DNA of 64,000 bases from Streptomyces sp. DvalAA-43 (GTDB lineage: Bacteria > Actinomycetota > Actinomycetes > Streptomycetales > Streptomycetaceae), in assembly GCF_900091725.1 (NCBI RefSeq), contig NZ_FMBW01000076.1:1-64000 (forward strand). Reading direction: 5' to 3'. The position numbers were made by a program, and so were the translations under genes. Shown one piece after another: positions 36,258-44,670 of the stretch. Below the pieces are notes generated by a model, which saw only the letters and a program-made list of their open reading frames with translations, searched no databases and had not been told where the DNA came from. How positions within the stretch are numbered: position 1 is the first letter of the stretch; the number at the start of each line of letters is the position of its first letter.

Positions 36258-37415
36258 GTGGGCCGGCTGACCGGTGGGGATCCATCGCTGTTGCGACGCA
36301 TCAATTCCGCGGTGGTGCTGCACGCTCTGCGTGGCGCCGACTCCCCTACTCTGACGGACCTGACCCGGATCACCGGGCTGTCCCGTCCGACGGTCGAAGG
36401 CGTCATGGAGGGGCTCTTCGAGGCCGGACTGGTCGTCGAGTCGGTGCCGGACGAGGGCGAGGCCCGGCGTCAAGGGCGTCCGGCCCGCCGGTTCCGGTTC
36501 CGTGCCGAGGCCGGGCATCTGCTCGGCATCGAGATCGGCCCGCATCGCGTCTCCGCACTGCTGTCGGGGCTGGATGGACGGATCATCGGCGCGGGTGCCC
36601 GCGAGGTGTCGGAGACCGCCTGCGCCGACGACCGGCTCGACAAGGTCAGGGCCGTGGTGGCCGACCTCCTGCGACGGACGGGGGTGGCCCGGAGCAGCCT
36701 CCGTGCGGTGGGGGTGGGCAGTCCCGGCATCGTGGAGGCGGACGGGACGGTACGGCTGGGGACCGCCCTGCCCGGCTGGACGGGTCTCGCGCTGGGCGAG
36801 CGGTTGAGGCGCTCCTTCCGTTGTCCCGTTCTGGTGGAGAACGACGCGAATGCCGCGGCCGTCGCGGAGCACTGGAAGGGTGCGGCCACCGAGTCCGACG
36901 ACATCGTGTTCGTTCTGGCGGGGCTGAGTCCGGGCGCCGGTTCGCTGATCGGCGGACGACTGCACCGCGGCTTCGGCGGCGCGGCGGGCGAGATCGGTGC
37001 GCTGCACCTGCTCGGACGTGAAGTGACGCCGGAGCGACTTCTCTCCACGACCGACACCCCGCTCGATCCCTTGGACGAACCCGCGGTCGCCCATGTGTTC
37101 GCGGAAGCCCGGCAGGGCGATGTCCGGGCGCAGGCGGCGGTCGAGCGCTTCATCCAGCGCCTGGTGCACGATGTCGCGGCGCTGGTGCTGGCGCTGGACC
37201 CGGAGCTCGTAGTGGTGGGTGGCTGGGCCACCGGTCTGGACGGTGTGCTGGATCCGCTCCGCAGCGAACTGGCCCGCTACTGCCTTCGGCCACCGCGGGT
37301 CACGCTGTCGCTGCTCGGCGAGGCAGCGGTGGGCACCGGTGCCCTGCGGCTGGCACTCGACCACGTCGAGGAGCAGCTCTTCGCGGTGGAGGGATCGGTG
37401 ACGGCCCGCCGCTGA
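36258..37415 (+). CDS. ROK family transcriptional regulator without the zinc motif
   Basis: 385 residues from the GTG at 36258 (GGGAGGA upstream). An N-terminal winged helix (residues 15-65, LTDLTRITGLSRPTVEGVME) precedes an ROK sugar-kinase fold (GIEIGPHRVSALLSGLDG; VENDANAAAVAEHW). The usual ROK zinc site, a CxCGxxGCxE stretch, is absent: after GGAAGEIGALHLLG the sequence continues without Cys. It may respond to a sugar by a different mechanism. It converges on the GntR gene. Confidence 0.88.
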   Translation: MGRLTGGDPSLLRRINSAVVLHALRGADSPTLTDLTRITGLSRPTVEGVMEGLFEAGLVVESVPDEGEARRQGRPARRFRFRAEAGHLLGIEIGPHRVSALLSGLDGRIIGAGAREVSETACADDRLDKVRAVVADLLRRTGVARSSLRAVGVGSPGIVEADGTVRLGTALPGWTGLALGERLRRSFRCPVLVENDANAAAVAEHWKGAATESDDIVFVLAGLSPGAGSLIGGRLHRGFGGAAGEIGALHLLGREVTPERLLSTTDTPLDPLDEPAVAHVFAEARQGDVRAQAAVERFIQRLVHDVAALVLALDPELVVVGGWATGLDGVLDPLRSELARYCLRPPRVTLSLLGEAAVGTGALRLALDHVEEQLFAVEGSVTARR

Positions 37416-37444
37416 GCGCGACGGGCCGTACGTACCGACGGGGA

Positions 37445-37459
37445 GTCGGCGGAGCCGAC
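37445..37459. terminator. Small hairpin between convergent ROK and GntR genes
   Basis: GTCGGC-GGA-GCCGAC, a 6-bp perfect stem with a 3-nt loop in the 49-nt gap between the two convergent genes. It is the only hairpin in the gap and a plausible weak bidirectional terminator. Confidence 0.45.
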
Positions 37460-37464
37460 CGTGC

Positions 37465-38232
37465 TCAGGACGCCTGGCGCTCCTGGTCGTGGTGGCTGAT
37501 CTCCAGGTCACCCGAGTCCCCGAAGGTGAGCCGGCAGGTGTCGGCCCGGTACGTGGCGACGGAGAGCGCGGCCGTGCCGCCCGCCACGAGGTAGCGGGTG
37601 GTGACGACGAGTACGGGGGCACCGGGAAGCCGGTCGAGTTCCTTGGCGTCGTCCGCCCGTGCCGATCCGAGCTCCACCGACCGGTCCTGGCCGTCGAGAC
37701 CGAGACGGTGCAGCTCGCGCAGGACTCCGCGTGCCCGCGCGGGTCCGGACGGGGCCTCGATCGCGGAGAGTTCGGGCACGGACGACGACGGGACGTAGAG
37801 GAGTTCCGCCGCGACCGTCTGGCCGTGGGTCACCCGGATCCGGCGCACGATGTGCACCGGCTCGTCGGCTTCCACGTCGAGCACGGATGCCACCGAGGAC
37901 GGCACGACCGCCGTCGTGCAGTCCACCGGTTGCCAGGCCTCCACCGCACCGCCGCCGGACCAGTCCCGCTGCGCCGTGGAGACGGCGACTCCGACGCGCG
38001 GCGGGGCGACGGTGGTCCCGACGCCACGGCGACGCTGCAGCCTGCCTTCGAGTTCGAGCTGCTCCAGCGCCTGCCGGAGCGTGGCTCGGGCGACTCCGAA
38101 ACGGGCGGCGAGCTCGCGCTCGTTGGGCAGGATCTCTCCCACCGCAAAGTCCGAGTCGAGTGCCTCACTGAGCACGGTCTTGAGGTGCCAGTACTTCGGC
38201 TCCTGCACCGATTCCAGCTGCGTGGTCCCCAC
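37465..38232 (-). CDS. GntR family regulator, HutC/UTRA type
   Basis: 255 residues from the GTG at 38232 with GGAGGA upstream. The winged helix reads EILPNERELAARFGVARATL followed by RQALEQLELEGRLQRRRGVG. The UTRA ligand domain follows (VHIVRRIRVTHGQTVAAELL; VLVVTTRYLVAG). Members sense amino sugars, sugars or amino acids. Its promoter carries a perfect inverted repeat over the -35 box, so it is likely self-regulated. No sugar genes lie directly beside it. Confidence 0.9.
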   Translation of the reverse strand: MGTTQLESVQEPKYWHLKTVLSEALDSDFAVGEILPNERELAARFGVARATLRQALEQLELEGRLQRRRGVGTTVAPPRVGVAVSTAQRDWSGGGAVEAWQPVDCTTAVVPSSVASVLDVEADEPVHIVRRIRVTHGQTVAAELLYVPSSSVPELSAIEAPSGPARARGVLRELHRLGLDGQDRSVELGSARADDAKELDRLPGAPVLVVTTRYLVAGGTAALSVATYRADTCRLTFGDSGDLEISHHDQERQAS

Positions 38233-38303
38233 CCTGTCCTCCGCAATCGCCCAGCGGCTATTCCGCGATGTTATTTATTAAAGGTTCCTGTCTTAACGTT
38301 GAG

Positions 38304-38338
38304 ACCATAAGACCGTACACACCCTTGGTCAAGACCAA
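38304..38338 (-). promoter_or_regulatory. GntR promoter with overlapping dre-like operator
   Basis: On the minus strand: -35 TTGACC, a 17-bp spacer, -10 TATGGT (plus-strand 38304-38332). A perfect inverted repeat TTGGTC-TT-GACCAA (38325-38338) overlaps the -35 box. It resembles the DasR-type sites (TGGTCTAGACCA) of related GntR/HutC regulators. A bound repressor here would block RNA polymerase. It is about 70-105 nt upstream of the gene start. Confidence 0.65.
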
Positions 38339-38514
38339 TCCTCGGTCCGTCACGCAGCGAAACGGGCCTCTGCCGCAGAGCGTTCACAGGACGTTCGTAG
38401 TGCTGTGGGGCGAGCACAGGACAAAGCCCCACAAAAAGGAAGAATGCGAGGCTTCCACGAGCAAAGCGACGCAAGCCCTGGACAGCCGGAGTCACTGGCC
38501 CCGGCCGCACGTGC

Positions 38515-38558
<44 letters not shown>

Positions 38559-38581
38559 ACGGTCCGCCAACCCTGGGCCCG

Positions 38582-39475
38582 CTACTCCTCCGGGAGGTCC
38601 GAGAAACGTGTGAGCTTGTCAGGGTTCCGCACGATATATACGCACTGGATGAGCCCGTCCCTGACGTCCACCTGAACGACCGAGTCGACCTTCCCGCCCA
38701 GGAACAGCAGCAGGCCCGGCCCGCCGTTGAGCTCCAGGAGCCGGGAGTCGAAGGCCTCGACCTGACCATGGGCGACCGCGAAGAGGAAGCGCCCGACCTT
38801 GTCGGCGCTCTCGATGACCCGCAAGGGCGCCTTGGACTTTCCACCGCTGTCCCCGACGAGGCGCGCGTCCGGCGCGAGCAGGGCCAGCAGCTCCTCGATG
38901 TCGCCGCCCGCCGCCGCGGCGAGGAACCGCTCGGTGAGGTCACGGCGATGGACCGGGTCGACGTCGTAGCGCGGTTTGCGCTCCTCCACATGGCGCCGCG
39001 CACGCCCCGCCAGCTGACGCACCGCGGCCTCGGTCCGGTCCAGCGCCTCGGCGATCTCCGCGTATGGAAAGCCGAACGCCTCGCGCAGCACGAAGACGGC
39101 TCGTTCCAGCGGCGAGAGGGACTCCAGGACGACGAGCACGGCGACCGATACGGAGTCCGCCAGGACAGCCTGTTCCGCGGTGTCGGGCACCGCCGGTCCG
39201 AAGTCGGTGCGGAGCGGTTCCGGCAGCCACGGGCCGACGTACGCCTCACGCCGGGACTGCGCCTGTCGCAGCCGGTCGATGGCGAGGCGGGTGATGATCC
39301 TCATGAGGAAGGCGCGCGGCTCCCGTACGTCCTCGCGGGAGGCTGAGGACCAGCGGAGCCAGGCCTCCTGCACCACGTCCTCGGCATCGGCGATCCGACC
39401 CAGCATGCGGTAGGCGACGCCGGTGAGCACGGGGCGGTGGCTCTCGAAGACATCAGTCGCGGTGTCGGCTGTCAC
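38582..39475 (-). CDS. sigJ: ECF41-type sigma factor with SnoaL-like C-terminus
   Basis: About 297 residues from the GTG at 39475 (an in-frame GTG at 39502 is equally open; neither has an ideal ribosome site). Sigma region 2 includes DAEDVVQEAWLRW; region 4 includes FGFPYAEIAEALDRTEAAVR. The ECF41 hallmarks are all seen: WLPEP linker, DSGGK (usually DGGGK) and the C-terminal NPDKL. In this group the SnoaL-like extension modulates activity instead of a separate anti-sigma factor. It is divergent from an alpha/beta hydrolase that may be its target. The gene name follows the homologous family. Confidence 0.9.
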   Translation of the reverse strand: MTADTATDVFESHRPVLTGVAYRMLGRIADAEDVVQEAWLRWSSASREDVREPRAFLMRIITRLAIDRLRQAQSRREAYVGPWLPEPLRTDFGPAVPDTAEQAVLADSVSVAVLVVLESLSPLERAVFVLREAFGFPYAEIAEALDRTEAAVRQLAGRARRHVEERKPRYDVDPVHRRDLTERFLAAAAGGDIEELLALLAPDARLVGDSGGKSKAPLRVIESADKVGRFLFAVAHGQVEAFDSRLLELNGGPGLLLFLGGKVDSVVQVDVRDGLIQCVYIVRNPDKLTRFSDLPEE

Positions 39476-39629
39476 CCCTCCATCCCAGCCGACCCGTCGC
39501 ACCCTGTCCAGCGCGAATCGCCCGCCCCTCTTGAACTGCAGACTACTGAGCGGTAATTGTTATTGACGAGACGTCTAAGTCGCCTTCAGGCATGGCCCCT
39601 TCATGCCGGATCACCCCGGGAGCACCAGC

Positions 39630-40460
39630 ATGGCCACCACGGTCTCGTTCAGCGTCGACTCACCGAATGGCCCGCGGACCGTGTCCGTGGCGTATGAACG
39701 GACCGGCTCCGGTGAGCCGCTGCTCCTGCTCCACGGCATCGGCCACCACCGTCAGGCCTGGGACCCGGTGTTGTCCGTACTCGCCGTGGAGCGGGAGGTC
39801 ATAGCCGTCGACCTCCCCGGTTTCGGCGCCTCTCCGGAACTGCCCGCCGGACTGCCGTACGACCTGTCGACCGTGGTCGGGGTGCTCGGCTCGTTCTGTG
39901 AGGAACTGGGCCTGGACCGGCCGCATGTGGCGGGCAATTCGCTCGGCGGTCTGCTGGCGCTGGAGCTCGGCCGGGAGAAGCTCGTGCGGTCGGTGACGGC
40001 TCTGTCGCCCGCCGGTTTCTGGACCGAGAGCGAGCGGCGCTACGCGTTCGGGACGCTGCGGGCCATGCGGCAGGCCGCGTTGTCGATGCCGGTCCCGTTG
40101 ATCGAGCGGCTCTCGCACAGCGCGGCCGGGCGCACGGCACTGACCAGCACCATCTACGCCCGGCCCGGCCGTCGTTCACCCGATGCCGTCGTCGCGGAGA
40201 CCCTCGCCCTGCGCGAGGCCACCGGCTTCCACCGGACGCTCGCCACCGGGCGGAGCGCCGCGTTCACCGCCGATGTGCCGGGGCTGCCCGTGACCGTCGC
40301 CTGGGGCAGCCGGGACCGGATCCTGCTGCGTCGGCAGGGAATCAGGGCCAAGCACACCATCCCCGACGCCCGGCTGGTCCGGCTGCCGGGCTGCGGTCAT
40401 GTGCCGATGAACGACGATCCGGCGCTCGTGGCGCGCGTCATTCTGGACACCAGTCGCTGA
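39630..40460 (+). CDS. Alpha/beta hydrolase
   Basis: 276 residues from the ATG at 39630 (CCGGGAG upstream; ATG at 39603 also possible). The oxyanion region HGIGHHRQAW, the nucleophile elbow GNSLGG, an acid Asp in WGSRDRI and the catalytic His in GCGHVPMND are in the standard order. The substrate is unknown. It is divergent from sigJ; ECF41 sigma factors often control a neighbouring gene. Its last 285 nt lie antisense to the extended reading frame of the convergent EamA gene. Confidence 0.88.
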   Translation: MATTVSFSVDSPNGPRTVSVAYERTGSGEPLLLLHGIGHHRQAWDPVLSVLAVEREVIAVDLPGFGASPELPAGLPYDLSTVVGVLGSFCEELGLDRPHVAGNSLGGLLALELGREKLVRSVTALSPAGFWTESERRYAFGTLRAMRQAALSMPVPLIERLSHSAAGRTALTSTIYARPGRRSPDAVVAETLALREATGFHRTLATGRSAAFTADVPGLPVTVAWGSRDRILLRRQGIRAKHTIPDARLVRLPGCGHVPMNDDPALVARVILDTSR

Positions 40461-41384
40461 GACCGTGCCGGGCGCCGCCTCCGCGCCCCGGGCCGCTCCG
40501 TTCCGGGTCAGGACGCCCGATCCGAGGGCGACACCCAGCCCGACCAGAAGGCTTCCGCCGGCCTGTGCGGTGCCGTACGAACCGGCGCCGACCAGCGGGG
40601 CGGTGAGCGCGGCGGAGACCGGGATCAGGCCGGAGAACAGCGTGGCGCGCTCGGCGCCGATGCGTTGCATGCCCATGTACCAGCAGACGAACCCGATGAC
40701 GGTGACCACGGCCGCCTGCCACAGCAGCGCGGTCGCCTCTGCCGCGGTGGGCATCCGCAGAAAACCGCTGCCGTCCAGGACCACGCCGAGCCAGGCCGAT
40801 TCGACGGCGGCGATGCCGCAGACCGTGGCGGAGAGCAGCTTCGGCCCCAGCGGCCGCAGGACCGGTACGGCCAGGACGGCGAAACCCACCTCGCCCGCGA
40901 GAGCGCCGACCGAACAGAGGATGCCCGCCAGGTCCGTGCGCCCCCAGCCCTGGACGGTGAAGGCCCCGGCGGCGACAAGCGCAGCCGCGTACAGGACCGT
41001 GCGCGTGGGCCGACGGCCGTCGGCGAGCGGCACGAGTACGGCGACGAGGATCGGGGCACAGCCGACGAACACCCCGGGGACGGCGGGTTCCGCCGATCGT
41101 TCCGCACCGAGCACGGCAAGGTTGAAACCGACCATGCCGATGGCTGCCAGCAGCGCGAGCCGTCCCCATTGGCGCGGGGTGAGGGTGCGCAGCACGGCGA
41201 TCGGCCGGGACCGCCCGTCGCGGGTCAGGAGAGGCACGAGCAGCAGGGCCGCGAGGCCGTAGCGCAGGGCCTGGCCGCCCGCGTACGGATACTCGCCCAG
41301 AACACTGTTGGCGGTGAAGGAGGCACCCACGAGGATGCAGGCGAAGGCGGCGAGGAGCGCCCCGCGCAGAGAGCTGACGTTCAT
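40176..41384 (-). CDS. EamA/DMT family transporter with C-terminal read-through
   Basis: 402 residues. Ten membrane helices in two EamA repeats fill residues 1-300 (first repeat from MNVSSLRGALLAAFACILVG). A normal EamA protein would end near 40461 (about 308 aa). Here the frame runs 285 nt further, antisense to the hydrolase, giving a hydrophilic low-complexity tail (VPAAPGDGHGQPRHIGGERG). The tail is probably a by-product of a lost stop codon. The gene is divergent from MocR, which likely regulates it. The substrate is an unknown metabolite. Confidence 0.85.
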   Translation of the reverse strand: MNVSSLRGALLAAFACILVGASFTANSVLGEYPYAGGQALRYGLAALLLVPLLTRDGRSRPIAVLRTLTPRQWGRLALLAAIGMVGFNLAVLGAERSAEPAVPGVFVGCAPILVAVLVPLADGRRPTRTVLYAAALVAAGAFTVQGWGRTDLAGILCSVGALAGEVGFAVLAVPVLRPLGPKLLSATVCGIAAVESAWLGVVLDGSGFLRMPTAAEATALLWQAAVVTVIGFVCWYMGMQRIGAERATLFSGLIPVSAALTAPLVGAGSYGTAQAGGSLLVGLGVALGSGVLTRNGAARGAEAAPGTVSATGVQNDARHERRIVVHRHMTAARQPDQPGVGDGVLGPDSLPTQQDPVPAAPGDGHGQPRHIGGERGAPPGGERPVEAGGLAQGEGLRDDGIG

Positions 41385-41408
41385 GGAACCGACGCTAGGC
41401 AGCCGGGC

Positions 41409-41425
41409 GGACCGGATTAAGGTCC
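41409..41425. promoter_or_regulatory. Inverted repeat in the MocR / EamA divergent promoter
   Basis: GGACC-GGATTAA-GGTCC, a 5-bp inverted repeat with a 7-nt spacer inside the 47-nt gap. MocR regulators bind paired repeats in divergent promoters, so this is a candidate operator. Arms are short and support is positional. Confidence 0.4.
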
Positions 41426-41431
41426 ACTTTC

Positions 41432-42925
41432 ATGATGTCTTCGGGGACCAATCCGCAGCCGGACCGTTCAGGGAACGACGAGTTCGGCTCCGCGGCCTGG
41501 GAGTTGCTGCTTCCGGCCGCCGCGGAACCGGCCCGCCGACGCGGTCGCGCCCTGCAGTCGGCACTGCGCGAAGCCGTACGCTCCGGCCGTCTCGTTCCCG
41601 GCACGCGGCTGCCGTCCAGCCGTGCGCTCGCCACCGATCTGCGGGTGTCGCGGGGACTGGTCACCGAGGCGTACGAGCAGCTCACGGCCGAGGGCTATCT
41701 GCGCAGCGGACGTGGTGCGGGTACCTGGGTGAGCGAGTCGGTCCGGGCGCCGGTACCGGGGGCGCGTGATCTCGCGCCGCGCGCCGCGGGCGTACGCGTG
41801 GACTTCCGGCCCGGCACACCCGACCTGTCGCTGTTCCCGCGCGGTGCCTGGGCCGCCGCGTACCGCTCGGTGCTCGGCCGGCTGCCGCACGGTGCGCTCG
41901 GCTATCCCGATCCGCGCGGGCTGCCCGCGCTGCGGGACGCCCTGGCCGCGCTGCTGTCCAGGCGCCGCGGGGTGGTAGCCGATCCGGAGCGTCTGGTGGT
42001 GTGCTCCGGCGTGGCGCAGGCGACGACCCTGCTGGGGTTCGTGCTGCACGGGCGGGGACTGCGGACCGTCGGTGTCGAGGACCCCGGAAGTCCCGAACAC
42101 TCCGCGCTGTTCGCATCCGCGGGGATCACCACCCTCGGCCTGCCGCTCGACGCCGAAGGCCTCGCCGTCGAGCCCCTCGTACGCTCGGGCGTGCGCGCGG
42201 CCGTCACCACACCGGCGCACCAGTTCCCCACCGGAATCGCCTACTCCGCCACTCGGCGCAGCCGGCTTCTGGACTGGGCGCGCGCCGTGGACGGACTGAT
42301 CGTGGAGGACGACTACGACGGCGACTTCCGCTACGACCGCGCACCCGTCGGAGCCCTTCAAGGGCTCGACCCCGAGCGCGTCGCGTACACCGGCTCGGTG
42401 AGCAAGTCGCTGGCACCCGGGCTCCGGCTGGGCTGGCTGCTGGCACCCGCGGCGATGACCGACGAGATCGTCGACCGCAAGCGCACGATGGATCTGGGGA
42501 ATCCCGCCGTCGACCAGGCGGTCCTCGCCGACTTCATCACCCGGGGCGGCTACGACCGGCAGCTGCGCCGCTGTCAACGCGCCTACCGCGAACGCCGCGA
42601 CACGCTCACATCGATGCTGGCGGAGCATTTCCCCGGCACCGAGGTGAGCGGGATCGCCGCAGGTCTCCACATCATCGCCGCGCTGCCCGAACGGTACGGC
42701 CCGGAGCCGGTGTTCCTGGCGCGCGCGGCCGGTGCCGGAGTCGCCCTGCGGCCGCTCGGCGCCTGTGGCACCGCGCCCGGCGAGGACCGGGCGGTGCGCC
42801 TGGTCCTCGGCTACGCGCATCTGGCCCCGTCCGACATCGAGAACGGCGTACGGCTGCTGGCTGCGGCCCAGCGGGACACGGACGGACCGGCGACCGGCGG
42901 GGGCCGCAGCCGGGTGTTCATCTGA
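41432..42925 (+). CDS. MocR-type (GntR-aminotransferase) PLP-dependent regulator
   Basis: 497 residues. An N-terminal GntR winged helix (about residues 25-95, LPSSRALATDLRVSRGLVTE) is fused to a class I aminotransferase-like domain. The PLP-binding Lys is in YTGSVSKSLAPGLRLGW and the cofactor Asp/Tyr region is VEDDYDGDFRYD. MocR proteins sense PLP or amino-acid adducts. It is divergent from an EamA transporter across 47 nt, the commonest MocR arrangement, implying direct control of that exporter. Confidence 0.93.
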   Translation: MMSSGTNPQPDRSGNDEFGSAAWELLLPAAAEPARRRGRALQSALREAVRSGRLVPGTRLPSSRALATDLRVSRGLVTEAYEQLTAEGYLRSGRGAGTWVSESVRAPVPGARDLAPRAAGVRVDFRPGTPDLSLFPRGAWAAAYRSVLGRLPHGALGYPDPRGLPALRDALAALLSRRRGVVADPERLVVCSGVAQATTLLGFVLHGRGLRTVGVEDPGSPEHSALFASAGITTLGLPLDAEGLAVEPLVRSGVRAAVTTPAHQFPTGIAYSATRRSRLLDWARAVDGLIVEDDYDGDFRYDRAPVGALQGLDPERVAYTGSVSKSLAPGLRLGWLLAPAAMTDEIVDRKRTMDLGNPAVDQAVLADFITRGGYDRQLRRCQRAYRERRDTLTSMLAEHFPGTEVSGIAAGLHIIAALPERYGPEPVFLARAAGAGVALRPLGACGTAPGEDRAVRLVLGYAHLAPSDIENGVRLLAAAQRDTDGPATGGGRSRVFI

Positions 42926-43016
42926 GGTTGGTGTGTGAGCCGCCGACGGGCACAAAGGTGGAATCGCTCGCCCAGCCACCCGTTCGTCCGCCGACCAGTG
43001 CCCCGGAGGTGCCCCG

Positions 43017-44597
43017 ATGTCCGACCGCCCGCGAATCCCGTCCCCCGCCCGCCGCAGTGTGCTGCGAGGTTCCCTCGCCGTCCCGGCCGCGCTGGCGCTT
43101 CCCGCGGTGGGCGCGGCGGCTCCCGCCTTCGCGCTGTCCGGACGGCCGCGCGCGGCGTGGGGCGTGCAGGTCGGCGATGTCACCTCGTCCTCCGCGCTGG
43201 TCTGGGTGCGGTCGGACCGGCCGGCCCGGATGATCGTGGAGACATCGGCGACGGACTCCTTCCGGCGGGCCCGCACATGGCACGGCCCACTCGTCGGATC
43301 CGGCACCGACTTCACCGGGACGACACCGCTGTACGGGCTGCCGCCGGGCGAGCAGGTGCACTACCGGGTGACACTCGCCGATCCCCAGGACCCCCGCCGC
43401 ACCGGGGAGCCGGTGCGCGGAACGTTCCGGACGGCGCCCGCCCGACGCCGGGACGGGGTGCGCTTCCTGTGGTCGGGCGACATCGCGGGCCAGGGCTGGG
43501 GCATCAATCCGGACATCGGCGGCTACGTGGTGTACGACGAGATGCGCCGTCTCGACCCGGACTTCTTCCTCTGCAGCGGTGACAACATCTACGCGGACGG
43601 GGTGATCGAGCCGCGTGTGACGCTGCCCGACGGGCGGGTCTGGCGCAATGTCACCACCGAGGAGAAGGCGAAGGTCGCCGAAACCCTTGCCGAGTACCGC
43701 GGGAACTTCCGGTACAACCTGCTCGATCACAACCTCCGTGCGTTCAACGCCCAGGTGCCGTCGATCGTTCAGTGGGACGACCACGAGGTGCGCAACAACT
43801 GGTATCCCGGGCAGATCCTCGACGACGCCCGGTACACCGAGAAGAACGTGGATGTGCTCGCGGCCCGTTCGATGCGGGCGTTCGGCGAGTACTTCCCGGT
43901 GTCCACGCTGCATGCCCGCTCCGGTGAGGGCCGGATGCACCGCGTGGTGCGACACGGGCCGCTGCTCGATGTGTTCGTCCTCGACATGCGGTCCTTCCGC
44001 AACGCCAACTCCCCCGGCCGGCAGCCCGATGACACGACGGGCATCCTCGGTGCGGAGCAGCTGAGGTGGCTCAAGCACGAGCTGTCCCGGTCCCGTGCCG
44101 TGTGGAAGGTCATCGCCGCGGACATGCCGTTGGGACTGGTGGTCACCGATGGTGAGACGGACTTCGAGGCGGTCGCGCAGGGCGATCCCGGAGCCCCGCT
44201 CGGCCGGGAGTTGCAGATCGCGGAACTGCTGCGGTTCATCAAGCACCGCCGGATCACCGGAACGGTCTGGCTGACGGCGGATGTGCACTACACATCGGCG
44301 CAGCACTACGCGCCCGAGCGTGCGGTGTTCAAGGACTTCGCGCCGTTCTGGGAATTCGTGTCGGGGCCGCTGGCGGCGGGTCAGTTCCAGGCGAACGCGC
44401 TCGACGCGACGTTCGGGCCCGACCGGGTCTTCGTGCGGGCGCCGGACCGGGCGAACGTGTCACCGATGGAGTCGCCGCAGTACTTCGGAGAGGTCGACAT
44501 CGACGGCGACAGCGGCGAACTGACCGTGCGTCTGCGGGCGCAGGGCGGTTCCGTACTCTTCACCAAGGTGCTGCAGCCGGGGTGCGTCGGGCAGTGA
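43017..44597 (+). CDS. phoD: Alkaline phosphatase/phosphodiesterase PhoD, Tat-exported
   Basis: 526 residues. A Tat signal opens the protein (ARRSVLRGSLAVPAALALP, cleavage near AFA). A short Fn3-like PhoD N-domain precedes the metallophosphatase: LWSGDIAGQGW, CSGDNIYADG, VQWDDHEVRNNW and LTADVHYTSAQHY contain the Fe3+/Ca2+ ligands of the family. It releases phosphate from phosphodiesters or phosphomonoesters outside the cell. Expression is probably phosphate-dependent, but I could not pick out a PHO box in the 91-nt upstream gap. Confidence 0.93.
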   Translation: MSDRPRIPSPARRSVLRGSLAVPAALALPAVGAAAPAFALSGRPRAAWGVQVGDVTSSSALVWVRSDRPARMIVETSATDSFRRARTWHGPLVGSGTDFTGTTPLYGLPPGEQVHYRVTLADPQDPRRTGEPVRGTFRTAPARRRDGVRFLWSGDIAGQGWGINPDIGGYVVYDEMRRLDPDFFLCSGDNIYADGVIEPRVTLPDGRVWRNVTTEEKAKVAETLAEYRGNFRYNLLDHNLRAFNAQVPSIVQWDDHEVRNNWYPGQILDDARYTEKNVDVLAARSMRAFGEYFPVSTLHARSGEGRMHRVVRHGPLLDVFVLDMRSFRNANSPGRQPDDTTGILGAEQLRWLKHELSRSRAVWKVIAADMPLGLVVTDGETDFEAVAQGDPGAPLGRELQIAELLRFIKHRRITGTVWLTADVHYTSAQHYAPERAVFKDFAPFWEFVSGPLAAGQFQANALDATFGPDRVFVRAPDRANVSPMESPQYFGEVDIDGDSGELTVRLRAQGGSVLFTKVLQPGCVGQ

Positions 44598-44611
44598 ACC
44601 ACCGCCCCGCG

Positions 44612-44642
44612 ATCGGTCCCCGGACAGTCGCCGGGGACCGAT
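44612..44642 (+). terminator. Terminator after phoD
   Basis: 12-bp perfect stem ATCGGTCCCCGG / CCGGGGACCGAT with a 7-nt loop, starting 15 nt after the phoD stop codon, with T-containing sequence just beyond. Confidence 0.8.
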
Positions 44643-44670
44643 TGTCAGTGGTGGGTTCTACGGTTTTTCC

